From: Betaproteobacteria bacterium
Lineage (GTDB): Bacteria > Pseudomonadota > Gammaproteobacteria > Burkholderiales > Burkholderiaceae_F
DNA length: 64,000 nucleotides
Reading direction: 5' to 3'
Assembly: GCA_016861185.1 (NCBI GenBank)
Contig: BOKW01000002.1
Location: 248,001 to 312,000 of the forward strand
The notes beneath the pieces were generated by a model, which searched no databases, had not been told where the DNA came from, and worked only from the letters and a program-made list of their open reading frames with translations. How positions within the stretch are numbered: the stretch's first letter is position 1; each line of letters begins with the position of its first letter. Below are positions 45,821 through 54,973 of the stretch, in pieces. The translations under genes and the position numbers were made by a program.

Positions 45821-47140
45821 TCACGCGCGCCGCGGCTGGCCGATCAGCGATTCCGAGTCGAATTGCCGCTGGTTGTAGCGGTGGCGCAGGATCACCACGA
45901 ACATCGTGCCGGCGACGAACAGCCCGAACAGCACGATGATCGTCGTGATCGCGAGGTTCAACCAGATCAGGGCCGCGTACACCGACAGCATCACGAGGAT
46001 GCTGAGGTTTTCGTTGAAGTTCTGTACGGCGATCGAGTGCCCGGCCGACAGCAGCACGTAGCCGCGGTGCTGCAGCAGCGCGTTCATCGGCACGACGAAA
46101 TAGCCGGCCAGCGCGCCGACCGCGATCATCAGCAGCGACGCGAGCAGCGCCGCCCACGAGATCTTCAGCGCGCCGAGCGCGAGCCCGCCGGCAGGCAGCG
46201 CGCCGAAGTCGACGAAGGCCATCGCCGCCACCAGCAGCCCCATCGCCACGCCGACCGGCAGCACCGACAGCGAACGCTTCAGCGAGACCCGCGCCGCCGC
46301 CCACACCGAGCCGATCGCGATGCCGATAGCGACCACGGCCTGCATGATCGCGCCCTGCGACAACGTCATGCCGAGCACCTGCTCGCACCACTTCAGGATG
46401 ATGAACTGCAGTGTGGCGCCGGCGCCCCAGAACAGCGTGGTGACCGCCAGCGAAATCTGGCCGAGCTTGTCGCGCCACAGCGTGCCGACGCAATGGCCGA
46501 AGTCGGCGAGCAGCCGCAGCACCGCGCGCTCCTGGCGCGGATAGCGCGCGCCGGTGTCGGGGATCCACAGGTTGACCCCCGCGGCGATCGCGTAGATGCC
46601 GGCGATCACCGCGATCGCCGCCTCGCCGGGGCGGTCCACGCCCGTGTCGATCAGCGGCACATCGAACGCGAGCAGCGCAGCGGCGACCTTCGGCGAAACG
46701 AGCACGCCGCCGGCCACGAAGCCCAGGATGATCGAAGCGACCGTCAGCCCTTCGATCCAGCCGTTGGCGATGACGAGCTTCTCCGGTGGCAGCAGCTCGG
46801 TCAGGATGCCGTACTTGGCGGGGGAATACGCGGCGGCGCCCAGCCCGACGACCGCGTACGCGAGCAGCGGATGTACGCCGAAGAACATCAGCAGGCAGCC
46901 GCCGATCTTGACCGTGTTCGTGACGAACATCACGCGCCCCTTCGGCATCGAATCGGCGAAGGCACCGACGAAAGCCGCGAGCGCGACGTACGAGATGAAG
47001 AAGAACAGCTTGAGCATCGGCGTCATCCACTCGGGCGCGTGGATGTCGCGCAGCAGCGCGATCGCGGCGATCAGCAACGCGTTGTCGGCCAGCGATGAAA
47101 AGAACTGCGCGGCCATGATCGTGTAGAAGCCGCGGTTCAT
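45821..47140 (-). CDS. lplT: Lysophospholipid transporter LplT
   Basis: 439 aa, major facilitator fold with about 12 membrane segments; the N-terminus MNRGFYTIMAAQFFSSLADNALL and the loop AAAYSPAKYGILTELLPPEKLV are family signatures (shown as FYTIMAAQFFSSLADNALL and YSPAKYGILTELLP). LplT flips lysophosphatidylethanolamine to the inner leaflet for reacylation by Aas. No aas gene is in the window, so the acyltransferase must be elsewhere. It is divergent from alr and converges on the UDG gene with 16 bp between stops. Confidence 0.93.
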   Translation of the reverse strand: MNRGFYTIMAAQFFSSLADNALLIAAIALLRDIHAPEWMTPMLKLFFFISYVALAAFVGAFADSMPKGRVMFVTNTVKIGGCLLMFFGVHPLLAYAVVGLGAAAYSPAKYGILTELLPPEKLVIANGWIEGLTVASIILGFVAGGVLVSPKVAAALLAFDVPLIDTGVDRPGEAAIAVIAGIYAIAAGVNLWIPDTGARYPRQERAVLRLLADFGHCVGTLWRDKLGQISLAVTTLFWGAGATLQFIILKWCEQVLGMTLSQGAIMQAVVAIGIAIGSVWAAARVSLKRSLSVLPVGVAMGLLVAAMAFVDFGALPAGGLALGALKISWAALLASLLMIAVGALAGYFVVPMNALLQHRGYVLLSAGHSIAVQNFNENLSILVMLSVYAALIWLNLAITTIIVLFGLFVAGTMFVVILRHRYNQRQFDSESLIGQPRRA

Positions 47141-47279
47141 CGCTGGTCGTCGGCAGGCATCGGTGCGCTGGGCACGGTCGTCGAGGCGGCGTCTTATAAC
47201 ACGCAGGTTGCGCGGCAAGCGCGCAGTGGAGCAAGGACGCTGCGTTTATCCTTGCCGCCGCACGCCCTGCAGCCCGCCG

Positions 47280-48365
47280 ATGCCCCGACCGATCCTCGCA
47301 ACGATCGACCTCGCCGCGATGCGGCACAACCTCGCGCAGGCGCGCGCGCGCGCCGGGCGTCGCAGGGTCTGGGCCATCGTCAAGGCCAACGCTTATGGCC
47401 ACGGCATCGAGCGCGCGGTCCGCGCGTTCGCGGACGCCGATGGGCTCGGTCTGCTCGATCTGGCCGAAGCGCAGCGGGCGCGCGACGCCGGCTGGCGCAA
47501 GCCGATCCTGCTGCTCGAAGGTATCTTCGAACCGGCTGACCTGGCGCTGGTCGACGCGCTGCGGCTCACGGCGGTCGTGCACGGCTTCGAGCAGATCGAG
47601 ATGCTCGAACGCCATCGCCCCGCGCAGCCGATCGACGTGTACCTGAAACTGAATACGGGAATGAATCGGTTGGGGTTCGGTGCCGCCGATACGCCGCGGG
47701 CTTTGGCCCGGCTCGAAGCACTGCCGCACGTGCGCGTCGTTTCGCTGATGACGCATTTCGCGAACGCCGAGCGCGACGACGCGCGCTTCGGTCGCGCCGC
47801 ACCGGCCGAGCAGTTGCGCGCGTTCGAGGCGTTGGCGGAAAGCTGGCGCGGCGAACGCTGCCTCGCCAACTCGGCCGCGCTGTTCCTGCAGCCGTCGATC
47901 GGCGGCGACGCCGTTCGTCCCGGCATCGCGCTGTACGGCGCCACGCCCGACGCCACGGTCAGCGCAGCGAGCCTCGGCCTGCGCGCGGCGATGACCCTGC
48001 GTTCGCGGCTGATCGGCGTTCAGCAGCTCCAAGCCGGCGATGCGGTCGGCTACGGCTCGCACTTCGTCGCGCCGCGTCCGATGCGGATCGGCGTGGTCGC
48101 CTGCGGCTATGCGGACGGCTACCCGCGGCACGCGCCGAACGGAACGCCGGTCGCGGTCGACGGGGTGCGCGTGGGCACGGTCGGCCGCGTGTCGATGGAC
48201 ATGCTGTGCGTCGATCTGACCGACTTGCCCGCCGCGCGGGTGGGCTCCGAGGTCGAGCTGTGGGGGTCGCGGGTTCCGGTCGACGAGGTGGCCTCCGCCG
48301 CCGGCACGGTCGGCTACCAGTTGCTGTGTGCGCTGGCACAGCGCGTTCCGGTGGTCGAGGTCTGA
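47280..48365 (+). CDS. alr: Alanine racemase
   Basis: 361 aa PLP enzyme of the DadX/Alr type. The Schiff-base lysine is Lys35 in VKANAYGHG; KLNTGMNRLGF and the C-terminal GYADGYPRHAPNG with the catalytic Tyr region (VGRVSMDMLCVDL) are intact. It supplies D-alanine for peptidoglycan. The ATG at 47280 is preceded by a Pro-rich leader that is not part of the domain. The stop is one base before the radA TTG, so radA is probably co-translated. Confidence 0.95.
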   Translation: MPRPILATIDLAAMRHNLAQARARAGRRRVWAIVKANAYGHGIERAVRAFADADGLGLLDLAEAQRARDAGWRKPILLLEGIFEPADLALVDALRLTAVVHGFEQIEMLERHRPAQPIDVYLKLNTGMNRLGFGAADTPRALARLEALPHVRVVSLMTHFANAERDDARFGRAAPAEQLRAFEALAESWRGERCLANSAALFLQPSIGGDAVRPGIALYGATPDATVSAASLGLRAAMTLRSRLIGVQQLQAGDAVGYGSHFVAPRPMRIGVVACGYADGYPRHAPNGTPVAVDGVRVGTVGRVSMDMLCVDLTDLPAARVGSEVELWGSRVPVDEVASAAGTVGYQLLCALAQRVPVVEV

Positions 48366-48366
48366 C

Positions 48367-49722
48367 TTGGCGAAGGCGAAGACGCAGTACGTCTGCTCCG
48401 AGTGCGGCGGCACGTCCGCGAAATGGCAAGGCCAGTGTCCGGCCTGCGGTGCGTGGAACACCTTGGCCGAAACGCGCGTCGAGGTCGCCTCGGCGAACCG
48501 CTATGCGGGGCTGGCGCCGAGCGCCGCGGTGCAGACGCTCGGCTCGGTGCACGCGCGCGAGCTGCCGCGCGCATCGACCGGCATCGAGGAGTTCGACCGC
48601 GTGCTCGGCGGCGGGCTCGTCGAAGGCGGCGTGGTCCTGATCGGCGGCGATCCGGGCATCGGCAAGTCGACGTTGCTGCTGCAGGCGCTCGCTGCGATGG
48701 CGCGCCGCCAGCGCGTGCTGTACGTTTCCGGCGAGGAGTCGGCGGCGCAGGTGGCGCTGCGCGCACGCCGGCTCGGCATCGAAGGGCACGACGTACGGCT
48801 GCTCGCCGAGATCGGGCTCGAGCGCATCGTCGCCACGCTCGCCGAGGAGAAGCCCGAAGTGGCGGTGATCGATTCGATCCAGACGCTGTACTCGAACGAG
48901 CTGCAGTCGGCGCCGGGGTCGGTCGCGCAGGTGCGCGAGTGCGCGGCGCAGCTGACGCGGCTCGCCAAGCAATCGGGCAGCGCGATCGTGCTGGTCGGTC
49001 ACGTGACGAAGGAGGGCGCGATCGCCGGCCCGCGCGTGCTCGAGCACATGGTCGACACGGTGCTGCACTTCGAGGGTGACACGCACTCGTCGTTCCGGCT
49101 GATCCGCGCGATCAAGAACCGCTACGGCGCGGTCAACGAGCTGGGCGTTTTTGCGATGACCGACCGCGGGCTGCGCGGCGTGTCCAACCCGTCGGCGCTG
49201 TTTCTGTCGCAGCACGATGCCGCCGTGCCCGGCTCCTGCGTGCTGGTCACGCAGGAAGGCACGCGGCCGCTGCTGGTCGAGATCCAGGCGCTCGTGGATA
49301 CCGCGCACGTGCCGAATCCTCGGCGGCTTTCGGTCGGGCTCGACCCGCAGCGGCTTGCGTTGCTGCTCGCGGTGCTGCACCGGCACGCGGGGGTCGCGAC
49401 CTTCGACCAGGACGTCTTCGTCAATGCGGTCGGCGGCGTGCGCATCCAGGAGCCGGCCGCCGATCTCGCGGTGCTGGCGGCGATCGTCTCGTCGATCCGC
49501 AACAAGCCGCTGCCGCGCGGCTGGGTCGCGTTCGGCGAAGTGGGACTGGCCGGCGAAATCCGCCCCGCGCCGCGCGGTCAGGAGCGGCTGCGCGAGGCCG
49601 CCAAGCTCGGCTTCTCGACGGCGCTCGTGCCCAAGGCGAACGCGCCGAAGCAACCGATCGAAGGGCTGGAGATCGTCGCCGTCGACCGTCTCGAGCACGC
49701 GCTCGCGCGGCTGCGCGCGTAG
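48367..49722 (+). CDS. radA: DNA repair protein RadA
   Basis: 451 aa from the TTG at 48367, one base after the alr stop; the in-frame ATG at 48328 lies inside alr and would add an unrelated N-terminus. The zinc motif is Cys10, 13, 24, 27 (YVCSECGG and CPACGAW). The RecA-like core has GGDPGIGKSTLLLQ, GHVTKEGAIAGPR and KNRYGAVNELGVF, the KNRFG motif with Tyr for Phe. A C-terminal Lon-like domain completes the 450-residue family length. It is a branch-migration helicase in recombination. Confidence 0.95.
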   Translation: MAKAKTQYVCSECGGTSAKWQGQCPACGAWNTLAETRVEVASANRYAGLAPSAAVQTLGSVHARELPRASTGIEEFDRVLGGGLVEGGVVLIGGDPGIGKSTLLLQALAAMARRQRVLYVSGEESAAQVALRARRLGIEGHDVRLLAEIGLERIVATLAEEKPEVAVIDSIQTLYSNELQSAPGSVAQVRECAAQLTRLAKQSGSAIVLVGHVTKEGAIAGPRVLEHMVDTVLHFEGDTHSSFRLIRAIKNRYGAVNELGVFAMTDRGLRGVSNPSALFLSQHDAAVPGSCVLVTQEGTRPLLVEIQALVDTAHVPNPRRLSVGLDPQRLALLLAVLHRHAGVATFDQDVFVNAVGGVRIQEPAADLAVLAAIVSSIRNKPLPRGWVAFGEVGLAGEIRPAPRGQERLREAAKLGFSTALVPKANAPKQPIEGLEIVAVDRLEHALARLRA

Positions 49723-49728
49723 GCTGGC

Positions 49729-51072
49729 TCACCGGGCAGCGCGCGGCGGCAGGCCGAAGTCGGCCAGCAGCGCATCCGCAGCCGCGAGCCCAGCGCGCAC
49801 GGAACCTTCGATCGTCGAAGGGTAGGGACTCGCGGCGGCGTCGCCTGCCAGATAAAGGCCCGGCGCGTCGAGCCGCGCCGGCGGGCGTTGCAGGCCAGGC
49901 GCGGGCACGATCGTCGCGTGTTTCTCGGTCAGCATCGCTGTCGCCAGCGGCGCGGGCAGGCCGAAGTCGGCCGTCAACTGCCGGGCGACGGCGGCGACGA
50001 CGGCGTGGCGATCGCGATCGAGATGCGGACCCTTGGCGCTGACGACGACCGCGAACACGCCGGCGCAGTTTTCCTCGAGAGCGCCGCGATCGAAGACCCA
50101 CTGACCGTAGCGTTCGGTCGCCGCATCCTCGCGCAGGGCATAGACCGGGTGGGGCATGCGCACGTGCTCCGCGTAGCGCAGATAGACGGTCGCGATCGGC
50201 GCGGTGTCGATCGCGCGCAGCAGTGCGACCGTCTCCGCGCATGGAGCGCCTTCGATCGAAGCCAGCAGGTCCGCGGCGCGCGCCGGCGGCAAGGCCAGCA
50301 CGACGGCGTCGGCGGCGAGCGGCTCGCCGCGCGTCTCGACCCGCCAACCGCGCGCTGCGGGCGGACGCAGTCCGACGACGGCCGTTCGCAGGCGCACCGT
50401 GGCGCCGATCCGCAGCACGTCGATCGCCGCATCGGGCAGCAGCCCGGACAGATCGCCGCGCGGCAGCAGCAGGTCGCTCGCCGCCGCGTCGGCGCCGAGC
50501 GAATCGCGCAGCACCGCGAGAAACACCGCAGCCGACGCCTGCTGCAGACGCACGTTCAGCGCCGCGACGCACAGCGGCTGCCAGATGCGCTCGACGAGCC
50601 GATCGGGATGGCCTTCGAACACTTCGATGGCAGGCCGATCCGGCGCGACCTGCCAGCGCATGCGCTGCATCGACGCGACCCAGACCGCGAGCGCCATGCG
50701 CTCGCCGAGCGTGCAGCCGCGCGCGCTCGCCAGCGCGGCGGCGAGATGCAGCGGCGCGGGCCAGTGCGCAGCCCGCAGCAGAAAGCCGTCCGGGTAGCGC
50801 AGCGCGAAAGACGCGCGCACGAACGCGCGTCGCGGATCGACGCCCGCGCGCCGCATCAGTCGCAGCGTTTCCGTGTACGCGCCGATCAGCAGATGCTGGC
50901 CGTTGTCGAGCGCATAACGGCGATCGCCCAGCGCGACTTCGACCCGCCGCGCGCGCCCGCCGGCTTGCGGCGCGGCGTCGAGCAGTGCGACGTCCACGCC
51001 GGCATCGACCAGCGCGAGCGCCGCGGCGATGCCCGACCAACCGGCGCCGACGACGATGGCGCGCGTGCTCAC
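49729..51072 (-). CDS. hpnE: Hydroxysqualene dehydroxylase HpnE
   Basis: 447 aa flavoprotein from a GTG at 51072 that overlaps the hpnD stop. The N-terminal FAD fold is AIVVGAGWSGIAAALALVD (residues 4-22), with AGGRARRVEV and the C-terminal GLYLAGDAAASPYPSTIEGS (20 residues) of amine-oxidase-like desaturases. It reduces hydroxysqualene to squalene, the last step in the HpnCDE route. It ends the hpnC-hpnD-hpnE operon and converges on radA with 6 bp between stops. Confidence 0.93.
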   Translation of the reverse strand: MSTRAIVVGAGWSGIAAALALVDAGVDVALLDAAPQAGGRARRVEVALGDRRYALDNGQHLLIGAYTETLRLMRRAGVDPRRAFVRASFALRYPDGFLLRAAHWPAPLHLAAALASARGCTLGERMALAVWVASMQRMRWQVAPDRPAIEVFEGHPDRLVERIWQPLCVAALNVRLQQASAAVFLAVLRDSLGADAAASDLLLPRGDLSGLLPDAAIDVLRIGATVRLRTAVVGLRPPAARGWRVETRGEPLAADAVVLALPPARAADLLASIEGAPCAETVALLRAIDTAPIATVYLRYAEHVRMPHPVYALREDAATERYGQWVFDRGALEENCAGVFAVVVSAKGPHLDRDRHAVVAAVARQLTADFGLPAPLATAMLTEKHATIVPAPGLQRPPARLDAPGLYLAGDAAASPYPSTIEGSVRAGLAAADALLADFGLPPRAAR

Positions 51073-51926
51073 GCGCCCGGCCGGCCTATCGCCGGCGGAA
51101 AGACCCACGTCCGCCAGGCGATCCACAGTTTGCGCAGGGGCGTCAGCGCGATGCGCTGGTGCAGCACGCGGAAGCGTTCGCGTTCGATCTCGTCGAGCAG
51201 CGTCGCGTAGATCGCGCCCATGATCAGCCCGGGCCGTTGCGCCTTGCGCTCTTCCGGCGCGAGCGCGGCGAGCGCGGCGCGGTAGAAGCCGCGCGCACGC
51301 TCGGCTTCGAAGCGCATCAGCGGCTCGAAACCTTCCGCGTAACGGCCTGCGAGCAGATCGGCTGCGCGTACGCCGAAGCGCTGCAGATCCTCCAGCGGCA
51401 GGTAGATGCGGCCGCGGCGTGCGTCTTCGCCGACGTCGCGAACGATGTTGACCAACTGCAGCGCGAGCCCGAGCTGGCGCGCGTACTCATAGGTCGATTC
51501 CTGCGCGGCGCCGAAGATCCCGGCCGCCAGTTCGCCGACCACGCCGGCGACCAGATGGCAGTAGCGCTGCAGCCCGGCGAAATCGAGGTAACGCGTCTGC
51601 TGCAGGTCCATCTGCATGCCTTCGAGCACCTGCAGCAGCCGCTCGCGCTTCAGATCGAAGGTCGCCACGTGCGGGGCCAGCGCGCGCGTGACCGGGTGCC
51701 CGGGGCGGCCCGCGTACAGCGCGTCGATCTCGCCGGCCCACCAGGCGAGCTTGGCCTGCGCCACCCCCGGGTCGCTGACTTCGTCGACGACATCGTCGAT
51801 CTCGCGGCAGTACGCGTACAGCGCGGTGATCGCGCGACGGCGCTCGGGCGGCAGGAACAGGAAGCTGTAATAGAAGCTCGAGCCGCTGGCCGCCGCCTTC
51901 TGCTGGCAGTATTCGTCGGGGGTCAT
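51069..51926 (-). CDS. hpnD: Presqualene diphosphate synthase HpnD
   Basis: 285 aa trans-prenyltransferase. The first aspartate-rich motif is YCREIDDVVDE and the second is LQLVNIVRDVGEDARRGRIYL. An ATG at 51926 begins MTPDEYCQQKAAASGSSFYY, the typical HpnD N-terminus. It joins two farnesyl diphosphates to presqualene diphosphate. The gap to hpnC is 3 bp and hpnE overlaps its end, so the three are a tight operon. Confidence 0.94.
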   Translation of the reverse strand: MTPDEYCQQKAAASGSSFYYSFLFLPPERRRAITALYAYCREIDDVVDEVSDPGVAQAKLAWWAGEIDALYAGRPGHPVTRALAPHVATFDLKRERLLQVLEGMQMDLQQTRYLDFAGLQRYCHLVAGVVGELAAGIFGAAQESTYEYARQLGLALQLVNIVRDVGEDARRGRIYLPLEDLQRFGVRAADLLAGRYAEGFEPLMRFEAERARGFYRAALAALAPEERKAQRPGLIMGAIYATLLDEIERERFRVLHQRIALTPLRKLWIAWRTWVFPPAIGRPGA

Positions 51927-51929
51927 CGT

Positions 51930-52736
51930 CTACCTTGACATCAGCGCGGCGCGAGCGCTCATGCGCAGCCAGTCGAGGGGACGCAGCACAGGCCGTCGGC
52001 CGAAAACGTCGCCGGCGACGGCGTCGATCCGTTCGAGGATGCGCAGCCCCCCTTGCACGACGAGCCGCAACTCGAAGCCGATGCGGCCGCCGAGCGAGCG
52101 CGCCAGCGGCGCGCCCGACTCTAGCATCGCCCGCGCGCGGGCCGTCTGCGCGGCCATCAGCGCGCTCCAGGCTGCATCGACGCGGCCGGCGCCGATCGCA
52201 TCCTCGCCGACGCCGAAGCGGTGCAGCTCTGCGGCCGGCAAATAGATGCGCCCCTTGGCGAAGTCGAGTGCGACGTCCTGCCAGAAGTTCGTCAATTGCA
52301 GCGCGGTGCAGATTGCGTCCGACTGCGCCGCCAGTGCCGGTTCATGGCGTCGGTACAGATGCAGCAACAGACGCCCGATCGGATTGGCCGAACGGCGGCA
52401 ATAGTCGAGCAGCGCCGCGTAGTCGGCGTAGTGCCGCACTGTGACGTCCTGCGCGAAGGCCGACAGCAGGTCGCGCAACAGCGCAACCGGCAAGGCGTGG
52501 CGCACCACGGTTTCGGCGAGATCGGGCCAGTCGTTGGCGCGCCCCGCTTCGATCGCATCGAGCTGCGCGGCCAGCGCCGCCAGCTTGGCCAGCCGCAGCG
52601 ACGGCGCATCGTCGCCTTCGTCGGCGATGTCGTCAGCGGTGCGCGCGAATCGATAGATCGCACGCACCGGCGCGCGCAGATGCGCCGGCAGCAGCCACGA
52701 TGCGACCGGGAAGTTCTCGTAATGGTCCACGCTCAC
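51930..52736 (-). CDS. hpnC: Hydroxysqualene synthase HpnC
   Basis: 268 aa squalene/phytoene synthase family protein. The N-terminus ENFPVASWLLPAHLR is the HpnC mark; the aspartate motifs are ARTADDIADEGDD and LTNFWQDVALDFAKGRIYL. It converts presqualene diphosphate to hydroxysqualene. As the first gene of hpnCDE it may be driven from the 100 bp between it and tRNA-Leu. No squalene-hopene cyclase is in the window, so the end product (hopanoids or other squalene-derived lipids) is inferred only. Confidence 0.94.
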   Translation of the reverse strand: MSVDHYENFPVASWLLPAHLRAPVRAIYRFARTADDIADEGDDAPSLRLAKLAALAAQLDAIEAGRANDWPDLAETVVRHALPVALLRDLLSAFAQDVTVRHYADYAALLDYCRRSANPIGRLLLHLYRRHEPALAAQSDAICTALQLTNFWQDVALDFAKGRIYLPAAELHRFGVGEDAIGAGRVDAAWSALMAAQTARARAMLESGAPLARSLGGRIGFELRLVVQGGLRILERIDAVAGDVFGRRPVLRPLDWLRMSARAALMSR

Positions 52737-52782
52737 GCGGCGAAGCTAGCATGCGCACGCGAGGAAGCGCGGTCGCTTCGAT

Positions 52783-52788
52783 TAGAAT
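52783..52788 (+). promoter_or_regulatory. -10 box (TAGAAT) for tRNA-Leu
   Basis: TAGAAT, five of six to consensus, is 48 bp before the tRNA; no matching -35. Transcription may continue into tig, 52 bp past the tRNA. Confidence 0.4.
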
Positions 52789-52836
52789 CCGCCCCGAATC
52801 GGCGCGTCGGCGATGCGCGACATGACCGAGGTCGTC

Positions 52837-52923
52837 GCGAAGGTGGCGAAATTGGTAGACGCACCAGGTTTAGGTCCTGACGCCCTTACCGGCGTGGGGG
52901 TTCGAGTCCCCCCCTTCGCACCA
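52837..52923 (+). tRNA. tRNA-Leu (anticodon UAG)
   Basis: 87 bases including an encoded CCA at 52921-52923. The acceptor stem GCGAAGG pairs with CCTTCGC, the anticodon arm CAGG-TTTAGGT-CCTG exposes TAG, a long variable arm (class II) follows, and the T-loop is GTTCGAGTC. It reads CUA and, by wobble, other CUN codons. It lies directly upstream of tig on the same strand. Confidence 0.97.
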
Positions 52924-52975
52924 GGAACTCGATGAACCGGCCGGCATCCGCGGTCGCAAGGATTCCAGACAGAAC

Positions 52976-54280
52976 ATGCAACAGAACATCGAAACGCTCG
53001 GCGCGTTGGAGCGGCGCGTCGATCTGACCGTGCCCGCGGCGGAGATCGAAAAGGAGGTCTCGGCGCGGCTGAACAGGCTGTCGCGCACGGTGCGCATGCC
53101 GGGCTTCCGCCCCGGCAAGGTGCCGCTGAAGATGGTGGCCGCCTCGTACGGCGCGCAGGTCCAGGCCGAGGTGCTGAACGACAAGATCGGCCAGGCTTTC
53201 AGCGCGATCGTCAGCGCGAGCAAGCTGCGCGTGGCCGGCATGCCGCGCGTGGAGCCGAAGACGGGCGCGGAGGGCGGCGACGTCGCGTTCTCGGCGACCT
53301 TCGAGGTCTATCCGGAGATCAGGATCGGCGACCTCTCGGCGGTCGAAGTGCGGCGTGCGGTCTGCCCGGTGGGCGATGCCGAAATCGACGAGACCATCGC
53401 CATCATGCGCAAGCAGCGCGCGACGTATCACGCGGTCGAGCGCGGCGCGGCCGACGGCGACCGCGTGATCGTGGACTACCGCGGTTCGCTCGACGGCACG
53501 CCGTTCGAGGGTGGAACCGCGACCCACTTTCCGTTTACGGTCGGCGAAGGACGCATGCTGCCGGAGTTCGAAGCGGCCGTGCGCGGGATGAAGGCCGACG
53601 AATCGAAGACCTTCCCGCTGACCTTTCCGGCCGACTATCGCGCGCCGGAACTGGCCGGCAGGACGGTTCAGTTCGATGTCACGGTGAAGAAGGTCGAGGA
53701 GCCGAAGCTGCCGGCGGTCGACGCGGAGTTCGCGAAGTCGCTCGGCGTGGCCGACGGCGACCTGGCGAAGATGCGCGACGAGATCCGCGCCAACCTGGAG
53801 CGCGAGGTCGGCGTACGGCTGAAGAGTCGAACCAAGGAAAGCGTAATGAACGCGCTGCTCGCGTCGACCTCATTCGAAGTGCCGAAGACACTGGTGCGGG
53901 AAGACCAGCAGCGGCTTGCCGAGATGGCGCGCGCCGATCTCGCGGCGCGCGGCGTGCAGGCGAAGGATGCGCCGATTCCGGTCGAACTCTTCGCGGCGCA
54001 GGCCGAACGGCGCGTCCGGCTCGGCCTGCTGCTGGCGGAGCTGGTGCGCAGCGAGAACCTGCAGGCGCGACAGGATCAGATCCGCAAGGCGATCGAGGAC
54101 ATCGCGCAGAGCTACGAAAGACCGGCCGAGGTGATCCAGTGGTACCTGGGCAACCGCGAACGCGTGGCGGAAATCGAAAGCGTGGTGCTCGAGGACAACG
54201 TCGTGCAGTGGGTGCTGCAGCGGGCCAGGGTCGTCGACGCGCCGGTGGCGTTCAACGAACTGATGGGCCGCGGCAATTGA
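52976..54280 (+). CDS. tig: Trigger factor
   Basis: 434 aa ribosome-associated chaperone and prolyl isomerase. The ribosome-binding tail loop is [17 protein letters not shown] (about residues 42-58). The FKBP-like domain (about 160-245) has [20 protein letters not shown] and [15 protein letters not shown] helical C-terminal domain from about 250 closes the protein. It meets nascent chains at the exit tunnel. It begins the tig-clpP-clpX-lon block, 52 bp after tRNA-Leu. Confidence 0.97.
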   Translation: MQQNIETLGALERRVDLTVPAAEIEKEVSARLNRLSRTVRMPGFRPGKVPLKMVAASYGAQVQAEVLNDKIGQAFSAIVSASKLRVAGMPRVEPKTGAEGGDVAFSATFEVYPEIRIGDLSAVEVRRAVCPVGDAEIDETIAIMRKQRATYHAVERGAADGDRVIVDYRGSLDGTPFEGGTATHFPFTVGEGRMLPEFEAAVRGMKADESKTFPLTFPADYRAPELAGRTVQFDVTVKKVEEPKLPAVDAEFAKSLGVADGDLAKMRDEIRANLEREVGVRLKSRTKESVMNALLASTSFEVPKTLVREDQQRLAEMARADLAARGVQAKDAPIPVELFAAQAERRVRLGLLLAELVRSENLQARQDQIRKAIEDIAQSYERPAEVIQWYLGNRERVAEIESVVLEDNVVQWVLQRARVVDAPVAFNELMGRGN

Positions 54281-54303
54281 GCATGGGCAGTGGAGAAGGG
54301 TCG

Positions 54304-54939
54304 ATGAACGGAGACAAGGAAAAGGGCGTGCGGGATCCGCTGGGACTCGGAATGGTGCCGATCGTCATCGAACAGAGCGGCCGCGGCGAGCGCGCCTACG
54401 ACATCTACTCGCGGCTGCTGCGCGACCGCGTCGTGTTCCTGGTCGGTCCGGTCAACGAGCAGACGGCCAACCTGGTCGTCGCGCAGATGCTGTTCCTTGA
54501 GTCCGAGAATCCGGACAAGGACATCGCGCTGTACATCAACTCGCCGGGCGGATCCGTGTACGCAGGCATGGCGATCTACGACACGATGCAATTCATCAAG
54601 CCGGACGTGTCGACGATCTGCGTCGGCATGGCGGCGAGCATGGGCGCGTTTCTGCTCGCGGCCGGCGCCAAGGGCAAGCGTTTCGCGCTGCCGAACTCGC
54701 GCATCATGATCCACCAGCCGTCGGGCGGCGCGCAGGGGCAGGCCTCCGACATCGAGATCCAGGCGCGCGAGATCCTCTACCTGCGCGACCGCATCAACAG
54801 GATCCTGGCGGACCGGACCGGCCAGACGGTCGAGAAGATCCGGGCCGACAGCGACCGCGACAACTTCATGTCGGCCGAGGATGCAGTAAGCTACGGATTG
54901 ATCGACAAGATCTTCGTCAAGCGCGGCGAGACGAGCTGA
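54304..54939 (+). CDS. clpP: ATP-dependent Clp protease proteolytic subunit
   Basis: 211 aa. The catalytic triad is visible as Ser112 (GMAASMGAF), His137 (IMIHQPSGG) and Asp186. The short N-terminal segment before [18 protein letters not shown] may be processed. The ATG at 54304 has GAGAAGGG just upstream; an ATG at 54284 lies in a different reading frame. ClpP forms the 14-mer chamber loaded by ClpX encoded 34 bp downstream. Confidence 0.97.
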   Translation: MNGDKEKGVRDPLGLGMVPIVIEQSGRGERAYDIYSRLLRDRVVFLVGPVNEQTANLVVAQMLFLESENPDKDIALYINSPGGSVYAGMAIYDTMQFIKPDVSTICVGMAASMGAFLLAAGAKGKRFALPNSRIMIHQPSGGAQGQASDIEIQAREILYLRDRINRILADRTGQTVEKIRADSDRDNFMSAEDAVSYGLIDKIFVKRGETS

Positions 54940-54973
54940 ACGTCGCGACGCCGCATCGCACAGGCACGAACGC

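Noticed and set aside
45777-48461. Minus-strand open frame of 894 codons across alr and lplT
   Set aside because: Its first part is antisense to alr and its last part is a shifted frame of lplT; no domain is seen.
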